Position numbers and translations under genes: made by a program | Assembly: GCA_033297205.1 (NCBI GenBank) | Contig: MU859110.1 | Location: 124,001 to 188,000 of the forward strand | Origin: Pseudoneurospora amorphoporcata | Taxonomy: Eukaryota > Ascomycota > Sordariomycetes > Sordariales > Sordariaceae | DNA: 64,000 nt | Direction of reading: 5' to 3' | Shown: positions 54,160-64,000 of the stretch, piece by piece | Layout of the letters: the number at the start of each line of letters is the position of its first letter | How positions within the stretch are numbered: the first letter of the stretch is position 1 | The notes under the pieces: generated by a model | Database searches by the model: none | The model's input: only the letters and a program-made list of their open reading frames with translations | What the model was told of the DNA's origin: nothing

Positions 54160-54958
54160 CTTTCTTCTTCTTCTTCTTCTTTTTTTTTTTTTCTTGCGCG
54201 GACCGAACGCAACAGACGAAAGAGTTCCGTCGCTAGCTTGCCTAAAAGGAAAAGACAAAAGACAATGAAAGAAAAATGACGGAGCCTCCCTGGGAGCCTC
54301 AGAGGATCAATATCAGGATCAGATGCGACCAATTGGCATAGCCAACACTGCCACCATAATATAACCACCAACATAACCACCACTGGCACCAGCAGACAGA
54401 TATAACTATTTGTTGATTACCGCCTTGCTATTTCTTTTTCTCTCTGCTCAAGCCTTTTGCCCCCTTTCACTGTCTTGTTATCATTTTCTACATGAAAATG
54501 AAAACCCTTGGAAGGTTGAGATTTTGTCTACATAGCCGCGAAAGACGGTCACTAGAATAGACATTTAGATGGACGTCGTTGAGTGATAGGGGTGACTTCG
54601 TAATTGTAGACGACTCATTGCTCAGGACGGAGACAAGGCGGAGATTTTGCATCATTCGAATATTTCTTGTTGATAATATCAAGACATTCATTTTGTTGAC
54701 TCGCTTAACTCAAAGAAAGTGAAAACAAATAAATCTATCATGATCGTAAGGATGAATCGAATCATGTAGACAGTAAGCCATCTGTCAACCGAAGTGGGTA
54801 TTTCCCATCGTACAGCCTTCCACCACCAGAGTATCTTGTTCATCCCATTATTACCTCTTCTCGCTCACGCACCCTGAAATTCCATCCAAGCCATATATCC
54901 AAAACATCCACCACCTTTTGTAAATTCGGAAAAACAGACGATGTCACCCATCACCCTA
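50326..54958. other. 4.6 kb gene-poor stretch
   Basis: Lies upstream of the acidic-protein gene and downstream of the DUF7514-like gene, so it can include a long leader of the former. Open frames up to 227 codons on the minus strand (50415-51098) and 199 on the plus strand (52303-52902) have no recognisable domains, are rich in Cys/His/Trp/Arg as chance frames are, and are not supported. The 90-T tract at 54070 falls here. Confidence 0.45.
54070..54193 (+). repeat. Uninterrupted 90-base poly(T), then TTC repeats and a second T run
   Basis: Bases 54070-54159 are all T. They are followed by CTTTC, five TTC units and a second run of about 12 T. On the minus strand this is A(n)-GAA(n)-A(90). Confidence 0.95.
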
Positions 54959-57222
54959 TTACCGGTAAGGCGGGCTACTCAACCTCTCCCTATGCATCGG
55001 CCGTTCCCTACTCCGCAAATCATCTCTGCTCCCCCACCTCCCCTCCCTGTCTCTAGGATCCCTATCCCTCTCCCTGCTGTCTCTATACCGATCACTTTCC
55101 CTCCCACTAAGCATCGACCCGCCAGCACCGCCGGTCCAATCCCTCCTATCCATATCTGCCCGACTACCCGTCCTTCTCTCGAGGTCGGCTTGCGTCAGGT
55201 ATGGACTAGGACCGGGGCCGCTGGCTTTGCGTGGTGCTCTGCCGCTGCGGCTGCTGTGTGGTGAGAGGTCCAGATCGTCGTCGTCGTCGTGCCGCTCGCG
55301 GTGCTCGCGGTCGCGGCGGAGGGTGCCGGTGGAGATGCCGCGGCTTCTCTCTCGGCGCGAAGTAGGTTCGTCATCGTCTCTGTCTAGGTCGCGGTACCGA
55401 TCTCTGTCGCGATCCCGGGTGCTTCGATCTCGGACGCGGTCTCTTTCGTGGTCGCGATCTCTGTCTCTATCTCTTTCCCGGTCGCGGTCGCGAGACTTCA
55501 TCCGAATATCTCTCTCCCTTTCCCTGTCGATGTCCCGTTGCTCCAATATCCTGCTCTCCTTGCTCAATCTCTTTGCTCTCCGCCGCCGCTCGACCTCGTC
55601 CTCTGACTCGGAGAGATCCGATTCATCGTCCGAATATGACTTGCGTCTGGAGTCGCGGTACAGCTCCCTTGCGGCTCTGTCAGGTCCAGTTGCCCGATCA
55701 TCTTTCTGACTCCTGGACCGGCTTCGTCGATCGTCGCCGACGATGGAGACGCCCGGGAAAAGGTTGGAGATCTTGTCTTTGATGCCGGAGCCTATGCTCT
55801 TCTTCTTTGAATCGTCGGCTCTTAGTGAGGAGGCCGTTGCTGGGACTACTGTTATCGGGGGTTCCCTGCGCGATGAGTAACCATGAGATCGTGGTGAGAT
55901 GCTGCGCCCGCCCATGGGGGCTGCTCGGGAGGAGGGGACACCTTCGGAATTGAAGATGCGATGGGATGTTACGGGGGGCGGCTCGCGCGAGTCTCGGCTG
56001 CTTCGGCTGTGATGGCGCCTTCCGGATCTGGAGGTTGCTGGTTCGACTTCTGCGTCGGACGAGGAAGGGCTGGTGTAGTGACGGGGTTGGCTGTGACGGC
56101 GAGGAACGGAAATGCGGTCGGTGCGAAGCGGGATCTGCATTGACTGAGTCTCTTGAGGGATCATATGTGGGTAATCAGTAAAGCTGGGGCGTCGGCTTGT
56201 ACGTTCTTCCTCTGGCGGGAAGACCTTCCGTGGCGGGGCGTAGCGGCCTCGGCTAATATCAAGAGGGTCTGGGTCAAGATCATGGCCTCTTTCACGCTCC
56301 GGTTCCCTAGGCCGCTCTGGGGATCTGCGAGGATCGTATCGATCTGTCCGTGGTTCAGGAGGACGAACGTAAGAGACAGGAACAGGGCCGGAGCGTGTGT
56401 TGAAGTAATCATAATCCTGCGGTACGGAGGGTTTGGGGCGAACGTGTGAGAATGGAACCTTTTCGTCGGGGAAAGCATCCGCTTTGGGGTCGACACTAGG
56501 TGCTTCTCTCTCTTCCTTCGCTTCCTCCCTGGTTGTCGCCTCAGCACGAAGTTTTGTCGCACAGCTTTGGTGCCACCGGTCGGTATCTTGATCGGTATCA
56601 GCGGGGAAAACTGTCGCTGGCAAGTCGTCTGGGAACACGCTCCCATACTCTGGATGCTTCAGGGCCCAGTTCTTGACCGCAAACTGAATGATCGGGACGT
56701 GTACTTGTGGCTCTAGCAGGATCTGGATTGCTTGCCACCTCGCAAAGCCTTTGACGGTAAGTGCTGGAATCGATGGCGCCGCAAAGTCGTCCTCGGTGGG
56801 CAAAAGCATATGTTGACATCCTTGAACTTGGTAGATGAAGGAGATAGACTGAGGCGGCATGTTCACAAAAAGTCCTGCGTTGTTCTAGTCAGCACAAAGG
56901 GGGGCACTGCTGAGCTGCCATGTCCTGACTCACTATCATAGTCATGACCTGCAAGCTTATAAAAAGCTGCCATCTTGGCAGGAGCGAGATGCTTCTCATC
57001 TTTATCTCCAATGTCATTGATCTACCTTAGGTTAGCGGTGAAGTATAGGGCCGATTTGGAGGCAGAATAACATACAATGTGCAGAGCAAGAGCTCTTAGA
57101 AGCGCGTCAAGCAACGGCTTTGGTTTTGGTATCGGGATTTCGTCTGGTTTCGGGTCATCATACATATAGCCGTAGAAGATCTCCTTGGTCTGCCCATTGG
57201 TCTCGGGTGTCGGAGAAGCCAT
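54959..57222 (-). CDS. DUF7514-like domain protein with RD/RE-rich tail
   Basis: Three exons, 57222-57076, 57021-56934 and 56874-54959, give 716 residues. Residues about 35-200 form the conserved part: LLDALLRALALHIINDIGDK, LAPAKMAAFYKLAGHDYD, SISFIYQVQGCQHMLLPTED and FARWQAIQILLEPQVHVPII, then FAVKNWALKHPEYGSVFPDD. I associate this with the fungal domain DUF7514, of unknown function. The remaining 500 residues are disordered and rich in Arg, Asp, Ser and Glu, with long runs of alternating Arg and Asp/Glu (DRDRERDRDRDRDHERDRVR), as in RNA-processing or condensate-forming proteins. The domain name is from memory; the gene model is secure. Confidence 0.8.
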
Positions 57223-58870
57223 GGTGATGATGTCTGCCTCATGCCACCTTCAATTGTATGAAAGAGGAGTCAAGGTTGGCGGCCCAAGGCAAGTGAGGCG
57301 ACTTCGATGTTCTTGTCGTCCTCAGTGCACACGCCGTCAGAGGTGAGTGACCAAATGGCAGGTTGAGAATTAGGGCAGAAAAGAGCCGAGTAGGATCATG
57401 CGACGGAGTCCGAAGCTGTTGGGTCCCGGGTTATGGCCAGGCTGATGCGGGTGCGCAGATATAAGGTACCGGCACTTGTAGTATGACGGAGAGCCTGAGG
57501 AACGTAAGCCTGAGAGTTTTCTTGGGAAGCTGCATAGAATGACGGAGGCAGAGTGGCTCGACGAGTAGTTTGTGGCTCCCGAAACGCAGACACTCAGGTG
57601 GAAATATCGAATGGCCCAATTCCTATGGGCGAGATAGATTAGGTAGGTCGGGCAACGACTGTGACAGCCTTGTCCTGGATGTATTAAAGATATGTAGAAG
57701 GTTGAGTGACGAAGAAGAAGCTGCCAGTCGGGTTAGGTATCAGTCGGACAACCGGGGGGTCTCAACCACTGACAGGCACAGCGGCTTGGTTCTCGTTTCG
57801 AGACACGGGCCAGAACAGAACACAACCAACGAAAAGTGTTGGAAGCACAAAAGTCTCCAGTGACGATGCTTCGAGAAAAGGGGGAGGGATAGCCGGGGAG
57901 AAGTCCAGTCGATTCGACTTGGCGAGAGGGTGTGTGGGAGCTTATGACTGGAACGGCGAGAGGGCACATGCAGAAGAAGGATGAGGGCAGCGACCTAAGA
58001 AGCTGGTGATAGGCAGGTCTCGACAGGCTGACGGGTGAACGCTGGACACGTGCACCCCGCCGTTCTCAGATCAACTGTGAGGTGACAGTGGTGCAAGCCT
58101 CCAATGGCAGCTCCCAGGGACCAGGCAGAATCCGGTTCTCGAATTTCCAAGATTCCCGAGCCGCCTTAGAACCCTCTTGATTCCACCACGACCCCGAGAC
58201 CCTGCGTTTCCTGCACAGCGAATTTCGTCAACTCGACGAAAATGGGTGTTTGCCAGCCCCTCTGAAGATCTTGCGCGTCCAACTTTGGCCAAGGATACCA
58301 CGGTGTTGAACAAGGCGAAGCGGTCAGCTCACCCATCAGGCAATCGACAATTCTCTCGGAGAAGAGCCAAGACAAGCGGGACAGGAACCCGACGTGACTC
58401 TGTTGCATCATCGATGGTGGGGCACAACTCGAGCAGTGGGGGCAGCCTGACCTCAAGGTGGTTGGTGAGAAACATGGAAGGGTTAGGGTAATGTATGCAT
58501 CCATCTGATCTTCTCACACTTCTGCATACTGTTCATCCAATCTCACTTTCTCATCCCATGAACCTGACTTTTTACATGCGCCCAGCATTGTGTTTACCTA
58601 TCATGACGGAATCGTGAACAATTACACTGAACTGATAACTTGGCCTCAATATATTTCATACCTACATATTCAACCTCGATGCCAGCACACCGTTCGGAAT
58701 TGGTAATTCTGATCCCGGCTCCGGCCTCCGATGCAAAGCAAACCCGATCCGGGATGCACAGATACCGACGCGGAGCGGACGCCGTAAAGTGGAGCCCGGA
58801 ACGGATATCAAAGCCGAAGTCCTATCCATCTTTACATATTTCTCTCCCTCCTTAGGCTAACTGACCTCCA
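57223..58870. other. Intergenic stretch, no supported gene
   Basis: 1.65 kb between the start of the DUF7514-like gene and the end of the GNAT gene. Frames of up to 112 codons lack motifs. Nothing else is visible. Confidence 0.4.
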
Positions 58871-59593
58871 TCAGTTCCTCCCAGGAAAATACCTAAAAGA
58901 AGGTAAATCAACCCAAACCATTTCTCCCCCGTCCTTACTTGGTTTCGCCTCCCTCGCCTTCCAAGTAAGAAAGTGTTCAAACCCACATTTCTTCAAGATA
59001 TTCTGGCTCTTTTCATTGTCATCCGTCGTCAGCGCCATCAGTCGTTCTTCCACCACCACACCCTCTTCCTTATTCTCATAAACCGCATCCGCGCCCCTCA
59101 ATGTCCTCTCATCGCACTTTACCTCCACCACCTGCCTAGGCAGCGCCTTCCACATGCCCAACCACGCTTTTAAGAACTCGGTCGCGATGCCCTGCCCCCA
59201 CGCCTCCTTTCTGAACATGTAGCCGAGCTCGGGCCATCCCAGGCTTGAGCTCCAGTTGTGACAGCCGCCGAGGCCGATCAGCTTGCTCGGGTCCTCCTTG
59301 AAGCAGATGGCGTAGTTGAATGATTTCTGGTTTCCTTTCTCCGATAGGAAGTAGTCTAGCTTGACCTTGGTCTCGTCTAGGCTGCTGTCAGGCTTGCCGG
59401 CGGAGGTCCAGATCATGACCTCCGATTGGGTGCGCAGCTCGTGCATGGCCTCTAAATCGGAGGCAGCCAGAGGCCGGAGGACCAGCCTTTCTGTTGTAAC
59501 CCATGGACGCTCTGGGATGAGCGGCAGAGGCAAGCAAGGCAGTGTTGACCTGACGGTGATAAAGGAATCGGGAACCGGTGGTGCCTCTGCCAT
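58871..59593 (-). CDS. GNAT-family N-acetyltransferase (RimJ/RimL type)
   Basis: Intronless, 240 residues. Typical order of the family: TERLVLRPLAASDLEAMHEL (strand 1 and helix 1, about residues 33-52), FNYAICFKEDPSKLIGLGGC (strands 2-4), LGYMFRKEAWGQGIATEFLK with the acetyl-CoA pyrophosphate-binding loop around GQGIAT (about residue 137), and NEKSQNILKKCGFEHFLTWK, the final Asn/Ser and helix that close the fold. Relatives in fungi acetylate small molecules or protein N-termini; the substrate cannot be read here. An Asp/Glu-rich insert (YENKEEGVVVEERL) between strand 5 and helix 4 is longer than usual. Confidence 0.85.
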   Translation of the reverse strand: MAEAPPVPDSFITVRSTLPCLPLPLIPERPWVTTERLVLRPLAASDLEAMHELRTQSEVMIWTSAGKPDSSLDETKVKLDYFLSEKGNQKSFNYAICFKEDPSKLIGLGGCHNWSSSLGWPELGYMFRKEAWGQGIATEFLKAWLGMWKALPRQVVEVKCDERTLRGADAVYENKEEGVVVEERLMALTTDDNEKSQNILKKCGFEHFLTWKAREAKPSKDGGEMVWVDLPSFRYFPGRN

Positions 59594-60255
59594 TGTGTGT
59601 TTGAGGAATTGGGTAGAGAGTGTTGTATAATTTGGCGGTAACAGATGGTAAGTGAGAAGGGTAAGGAGCTACGCATAATAATCAGGCACATAAGATACGT
59701 CGAGAGAAGAAAAAAGAAAGTTGGGAAGAAAAGTTCAAAGTTTTCAAGGGAAGTGAGTTTTGTCTGGTATTACATGTCCACCCGCGCCCGACGTCCACTG
59801 CCCCCTGGCTGCTGCCTTCGGCGGATGAGTCAGCCACCCAACGGGTACTTATCTTCCAGTATGTTCCCGGTCACGTTCAAAGTAGCTGCAACGGTTCCCT
59901 ATGCTAATGGGTTAGGGCGTTTTCGGCTTTAACCAAACTTTCGAGGCGGCCGGCTCCTGCAAGTGATGTGCTGGATCGCTCAAAGTATGGAAAAGTGTCG
60001 CTTTCCGAACTGGATCTTATCCAGCGTCCGCGTAGCAGCTGAGGCGTTCATCTGCTTTCCCCCATCACAGACACGAGCAATGGCATTGCTGGAGCACGCA
60101 GTCTAGGTGTATGCGGCATCGACTTGCAGAACGAAAACCAACCACATGCTTGACCATTTATTCATTCATGCTCGTACTAGGGAGCAAATGCAGGATATCC
60201 CATTTTCCCGTGATGAAAACCTGAACCTCCCAATCCCAGCCACGATAATAAACGC
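59594..60255. other. Promoter of the GNAT gene and 3' region of L20
   Basis: Both neighbours are on the minus strand. 660 bases with no supported coding frame. Confidence 0.35.
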
Positions 60256-61321
60256 TTAAGCAAAGGTAGCGGGGCGCTTGGCGGAGAAGATCTTCTTGTT
60301 GGAGATCTTGGGGACGCGGTGGGGAAGAGGGAAGGAGAGCTTGGGGGTGACAAGCTGCTTGATGTAGGGGCGCTTGATGTCCTCGGTCTTCTCGAGCTCA
60401 ACGACCTTGAGGATCTGTAGTTGGGGGTTAGCATGCTGGGGGCCTGGAAACGGAGGCCATGGGCGCAACGTACGTGGATGGACCTGAAGCGGGCACGGTG
60501 GCGGGCAGCCATGTCGGAGTAGAGAGCCTCAACAGCGGCGGTGCGAGAGAGCTCACGGTACTCCTTGTACATGTTGTGGGTGCCAGAGCGGGAGTCGTAG
60601 CGGATCCAAACACCGAAGTTCTTGACCTTCAGGGGGTGCTTCTCGGTGATCTGATAACGAATTCGTTAGTTTGTTGTCCCAAGATATCCATGTCGATTGG
60701 ACGCTGCTACATACCGTGTTGCAGGTGACGATCTCGCCGGTGGCCTTCTTGACCTTGCGGAGACCGCGAAGGAAGTACCAGAAGCGGGACTTAGCAACGA
60801 CCGCATTGGGCGCAAAGATGCGCATGCGGTAGAGGGCAGGAGTCGGGTTGGACTCGGTGGGCAAGTGGCGCCCGATGACCTGGTACTCCTGGAGACGACC
60901 TGAAGCATGACGTTAGCTGCTGCTTCAATATCACCATTGTCGCGGTCTCCTCGCAGTCCCAAAAGTGACAGTTGATATCGGCTTGGCTCTGTCGAACATC
61001 GGTTTCGCTCAGTCGTCATCGTACTGTAAAAATCGCCCGGTTGTGCTCGAACTCGATCGTCCAGCTCTTGGTCGAAACAGCCAATTCCCCATGGAGATCC
61101 ATCTCTTTCCGTTTTCGAACGTGTCTGGATGCCTGAACAGCCTTAAAAGGAGTTCCCAGCAGCAAATCCACCATTCCAATCGTGTTATATTGAAAGTCGC
61201 ATCTCGTAGGGCTGTCGGTTTTGCAATCGGGTTGTCGTTGATGTTGTCACATTGCCGTCGCGATATTCACACTTTTGCAGGGGCCAGGACGGCCAGGAAA
61301 AAGAAGCAATCGCTTACCCAT
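60256..61321 (-). CDS. rpl20: 60S ribosomal protein L20 (eL20, formerly L18a)
   Basis: Four exons: 61321-61318, 60899-60715, 60650-60474 and 60414-60256, giving 174 residues, exactly the family length. Exon 1 is only ATGG, followed by a 418-base intron; a tiny first exon and a long first intron are usual in fungal ribosomal protein genes. The protein reads [20 protein letters not shown], then [80 protein letters not shown], ending [15 protein letters not shown]. It is a structural protein of the large subunit. I looked in the long first intron for box C/D signals and saw none that convince. Confidence 0.95.
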
Positions 61322-62040
61322 CTTTTCGAAAATTAGCGATGCTCAGAGAACCGTGAGAATGCCAGGGAGCAAAGACTTACTGTGATTATTCGTCGCTAGG
61401 TACCGCGAGAATTTCGTTCTGTTGAGCTGAAGGATGTCTCGAATTAGCGGGCACGCGAGGAAAAAATTCCGGGTGTGCTTGTTAGGGCTCGTCGTGCTCG
61501 GACCAAAATCTCTGGGCCACATAACCTTGAGCCACAGTGTGGCGGTGCGCCATGCGACCCTCCGCTGTTGACCTCCTTGTATGTAAGTTGCAGATGTGGG
61601 GCGGCAGGCACGCCTGGCCAGGCAATTGAACCGCGACTGCCAGGGAGCATCCGTCGAATGCGAACGACCAGCAACTGAAGTGCAGCGATGCAGTGAGCTC
61701 AAAAGACCAATCACATTCCAGATTCCCATCTTTTTTAAAGCTGCAAGCTTCCATCGACGTTCACATTCACGATATCAATCCCTGTTTCAAGCAACAGCGC
61801 ATTTCAGATTCACGTAGCGGACACCGTCTTCACCTTGCTCTCATTTGGACATCCAAACCGAGGCTGATCTGGATCTTTGTCCATCAAAAAGGGTCCTGTT
61901 TTCAGCAAACAAGGACGCCAGAAGCTCCAAAGCTACATGGTCTAGGCCACCACCGCCTTGCGTCCAGATCTCTATACCACAAGTCAACAACAACAGCTAG
62001 CTGCCAGAGTGCGGCTTACGGTGATTTCCGTACACACAAA
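61322..62040. promoter_or_regulatory. Divergent promoter region between L20 and csn12
   Basis: About 720 bases from which both genes are read outward. The L20 side should hold a strong constitutive promoter. The plus frame that runs into the csn12 ATG from 61693 is open but has no domain character before residue M of [12 protein letters not shown]. Confidence 0.45.
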
Positions 62041-63602
62041 ATGGACTCACTTATTCGAACATTCTCAAGTGCGCAGACGAACCGTGAAGGATACCAGCTT
62101 GCGCAGACACTATCACCAGATCTCCCCCAGCAGCAACTTCAGGCCATCTGGAACAGTTGCGTTCATCATGATGCTCAGAATGTCATAAAGCGCGGCATTC
62201 AAAACAGCACATCAGGCTTCGAGAGACTTCCCAAGGACGAGGTGCAAGGCTGGAGTGATGTGTACCTTGCCTACTGGAAGGCCATCGGCGAGCTTCTCCC
62301 TGCTTTAAACCAGGCACCGCAGTCTTCATGGACAAAAGTGTACGATGCGTGGAAGGAGCTACTATCCGCATTATACAGAGGCTACATCGGCCAGGGGTTC
62401 GAAGCGTGGTCAATTCCGTGCCTATATGTCGTGGCCAAAAATCTGCGCATCTTCGCTCTGAAAGCCGATGAGGAGCGCAACAACAATGTAGCCGCCGGAG
62501 ACACATCAGGCCAAATCTTCCAAGATGACTTTGACCCCGAGTCAGAACAACATCAGAAGTTGGAAGATTGCGCCCGTCAGCTCAACAGGATCTTCACGCT
62601 GTGTCTCAATGACAGGTATTACTCCTTCTCCCACCATATGCATGTTCCCGGATGAACCTCACTAACCATGTTATAGGGCACCCTTGGAGGAGTCACGAAA
62701 ATGGGGTATTTACTACATCATCAATCTTTTGTTCAAGACGTACTTTAAGCTCAATTCGGCCAGTTTATCCAAAAATATCCTCAAGACATTGTCGGCTTAT
62801 CGAGGTGACATGCCGCCCCTATCCGCCTTCCCCAAGTCACAGCAAGTGACGTTCAAATATTACGAGGGAGTTCTGTGCTTCTTGGAGGAGAACTATTTCC
62901 AGGCTGAGGAGCACTTGACACAGGCGTGGTCTCTATGCCACAAGGATGCCATGAAAAACAAAGAGTGCGTTAACAAATCCCTTAATTCAAAGCCCAAAAC
63001 AAACAGGTACACTGACTCCTGCTGATTAGGCTCATCCTCACCTACCTCGTCCCCTGCCACCTCCTCACAACCCATACCCTCCCGAGCCAAAGGCTCCTCG
63101 AGCCGTACCCCCGACTCCAGAAGCTTTTCCTGCCGCTATCCAAGTGCATCAAGAGGGGCGAGCTGCATGCATTCGACCTGGCTCTCCTGAACGGCGAGGA
63201 CGAGTTCGTCAAGCGTCGCATCTACCTGACGCTGGAGCGAGGCCGCGACATTGCGCTACGCAACCTCTTGCGGAAGGTCTTTCTTGCTGGCGGGTTCGAG
63301 GAGCCCAAGGTGGAGGGCGGTCCGAGGGTGCGGCGCACTCGCATCCCCGTCGCCGAGTTTGTTGCCGCTATAAGTCTGGGCAGCAAGAAGGCGCTTGAGC
63401 AGGATGAGGTTGAGTGTGTGATGGCGAATATGATCTACAAGGTAAGTGGCCAGTTGCTCCGGAAACGTCATGTTTCCCACCCAGTGTCGAATAATCACTA
63501 ATCAACTCGGGAATATAGAATCTCATGAAGGGCTACATAGCACGCGAGCGAGGCTTTGTGGTGCTTAGCAAGAGCGGTGCCTTCCCCGGAACTGGGGTAT
63601 AG
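62041..63602 (+). CDS. csn12: Csn12-type PCI-domain protein
   Basis: Four exons: 62041-62615, 62677-62964, 63030-63441 and 63519-63602, giving 452 residues. The N-terminal two thirds are helical repeats ([80 protein letters not shown]), followed by [20 protein letters not shown]. The last third is the PCI winged helix ([74 protein letters not shown]). Csn12 is found with the COP9 signalosome in yeast, and with Thp3 in transcription and mRNA splicing; PCSK-type relatives (PCID2/Thp1) act in TREX-2. The overall text fits Csn12 best. The start was chosen at the first ATG that begins helical sequence. Confidence 0.88.
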
Positions 63603-64000
63603 TGTTCCAAACTGTGATCGGGCGATAGCTTACGGCTTACCGTAATCCACCGATGCTAGCAGTAGTGGTACATGGAGTGGATGGGGGGTGACTGGGAGCA
63701 GAATCCAAAGCCTTCCTCTGGAGGGCACCCGTTTCAAGGCTGCGCCAGTGCTACAGTACCAGGTGAATACCGCTCTTCTGTTGCCCTGGTGCTGGTGGTT
63801 AAGGCAATCCTTCAGATAGACAAAAAGCATACTTAATCAGAGTTCAAAAAAGGGCAGTACGCATCAAGAAAATCACGGTGACACCGGAAGAAATCTTCCA
63901 AGGAACTAACTTCGGTATATGTGAACAGGCTAGAATGACTGTATGTGTTGCTATGGAGAGAGAAAGAGAGAGGCGGCTAGTCTGGAGGGCTGAAAAGTAG
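63603..64000. other. 3' flank of csn12
   Basis: 400 bases to the window end; a short GA-rich tract lies at about 63955-63972. No gene visible. Confidence 0.35.

Noticed and set aside
60900..61317. A snoRNA in the long first intron of L20
   Set aside because: The only C-box-like sequence (CGATGACGACTGAG) has CTGA directly beside it and no room for a guide.
1..64000. CRISPR arrays, operons, biosynthetic cluster
   Set aside because: No spaced direct repeats; genes have introns and separate promoters; no PKS, NRPS, terpene synthase or P450 genes in the window.

Overview
The window looks like nuclear DNA of a filamentous ascomycete (Pezizomycotina, most likely Sordariomycetes). The evidence is short 50-400 bp introns with GT..AG ends and CTAAC/CTAAT branch sites, monocistronic genes on both strands, intergenic ACCTACCTAGG-type motifs, and proteins whose closest families are those of filamentous fungi. 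All gene models were assembled by hand from splice signals, reading frame and family knowledge; no search was run.

Layout. 1-1089 (-): 5' part of a She3-like coiled-coil gene cut by the window edge. 3432-6200 (-): Pta1/symplekin, seven exons. 7167-7585 (+): Coa3, a cytochrome oxidase assembly factor. 8206-10488 (-): Sds3/Dep1-like histone deacetylase complex subunit. 11354-13344 (+): Nop12. 14626-16806 (-): alpha-tubulin, six exons. 18091-18927 (-): Kre9/Knh1-like GPI-anchored wall protein. 21278-21793 (-): small secreted NTF2-like protein. 23643-25289 (+): PI-PLC X-domain protein. About 25400-26480 (-): a spliced non-coding gene carrying box C/D snoRNAs. 26997-28376 (+) and 29532-31262 (-): conserved-looking proteins of unknown function. 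31725-33277: a decayed Fot1/pogo-type transposon with matching terminal inverted repeats. 33872-34865 (+): MaoC-type hydratase. 35410-37360 (+): tubulin cofactor E. 37823-39856 (+): CCCH zinc-finger protein with homopeptide runs. 40670-41859 (+): pyridoxal-reductase-like aldo/keto reductase with two compensating frameshifts. About 42111-42304 (-): an intron with another box C/D snoRNA, aimed at 5.8S rRNA. 42898-45058 (-): dynein intermediate chain. 46286-46970 (+): ATP synthase subunit e. 49402-50325 (-): acidic protein of unknown function. 54959-57222 (-): DUF7514-like protein with a long RD/RE-rich tail. 58871-59593 (-): GNAT acetyltransferase. 60256-61321 (-): ribosomal protein L20 (eL20). 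62041-63602 (+): Csn12/PCI protein.

The most informative finding is non-coding. The minus strand between 25.5 and 26.5 kb has introns with box C/D snoRNAs. Their antisense elements match universally conserved 18S and 25S rRNA segments and correspond to yeast snR51 and snR41, plus a probable snR70/U43. In yeast these three come from one polycistronic transcript. A second locus at 42.2 kb has an antisense element for 5.8S rRNA placed to methylate the G equivalent to human G75 (the SNORD96 target).

The protein-coding part is mostly housekeeping: RNA 3'-end processing, ribosome biogenesis and structure, chromatin, mitochondrial complexes IV and V, and microtubules (alpha-tubulin, its folding cofactor E and a dynein subunit within 30 kb). 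Gene-poor stretches (1.1-3.4, 18.9-21.3, 47-49.4 and 50.3-55 kb) hold simple repeats, a 90-T tract, a tRNA-like pol III signal and no gene I can support.
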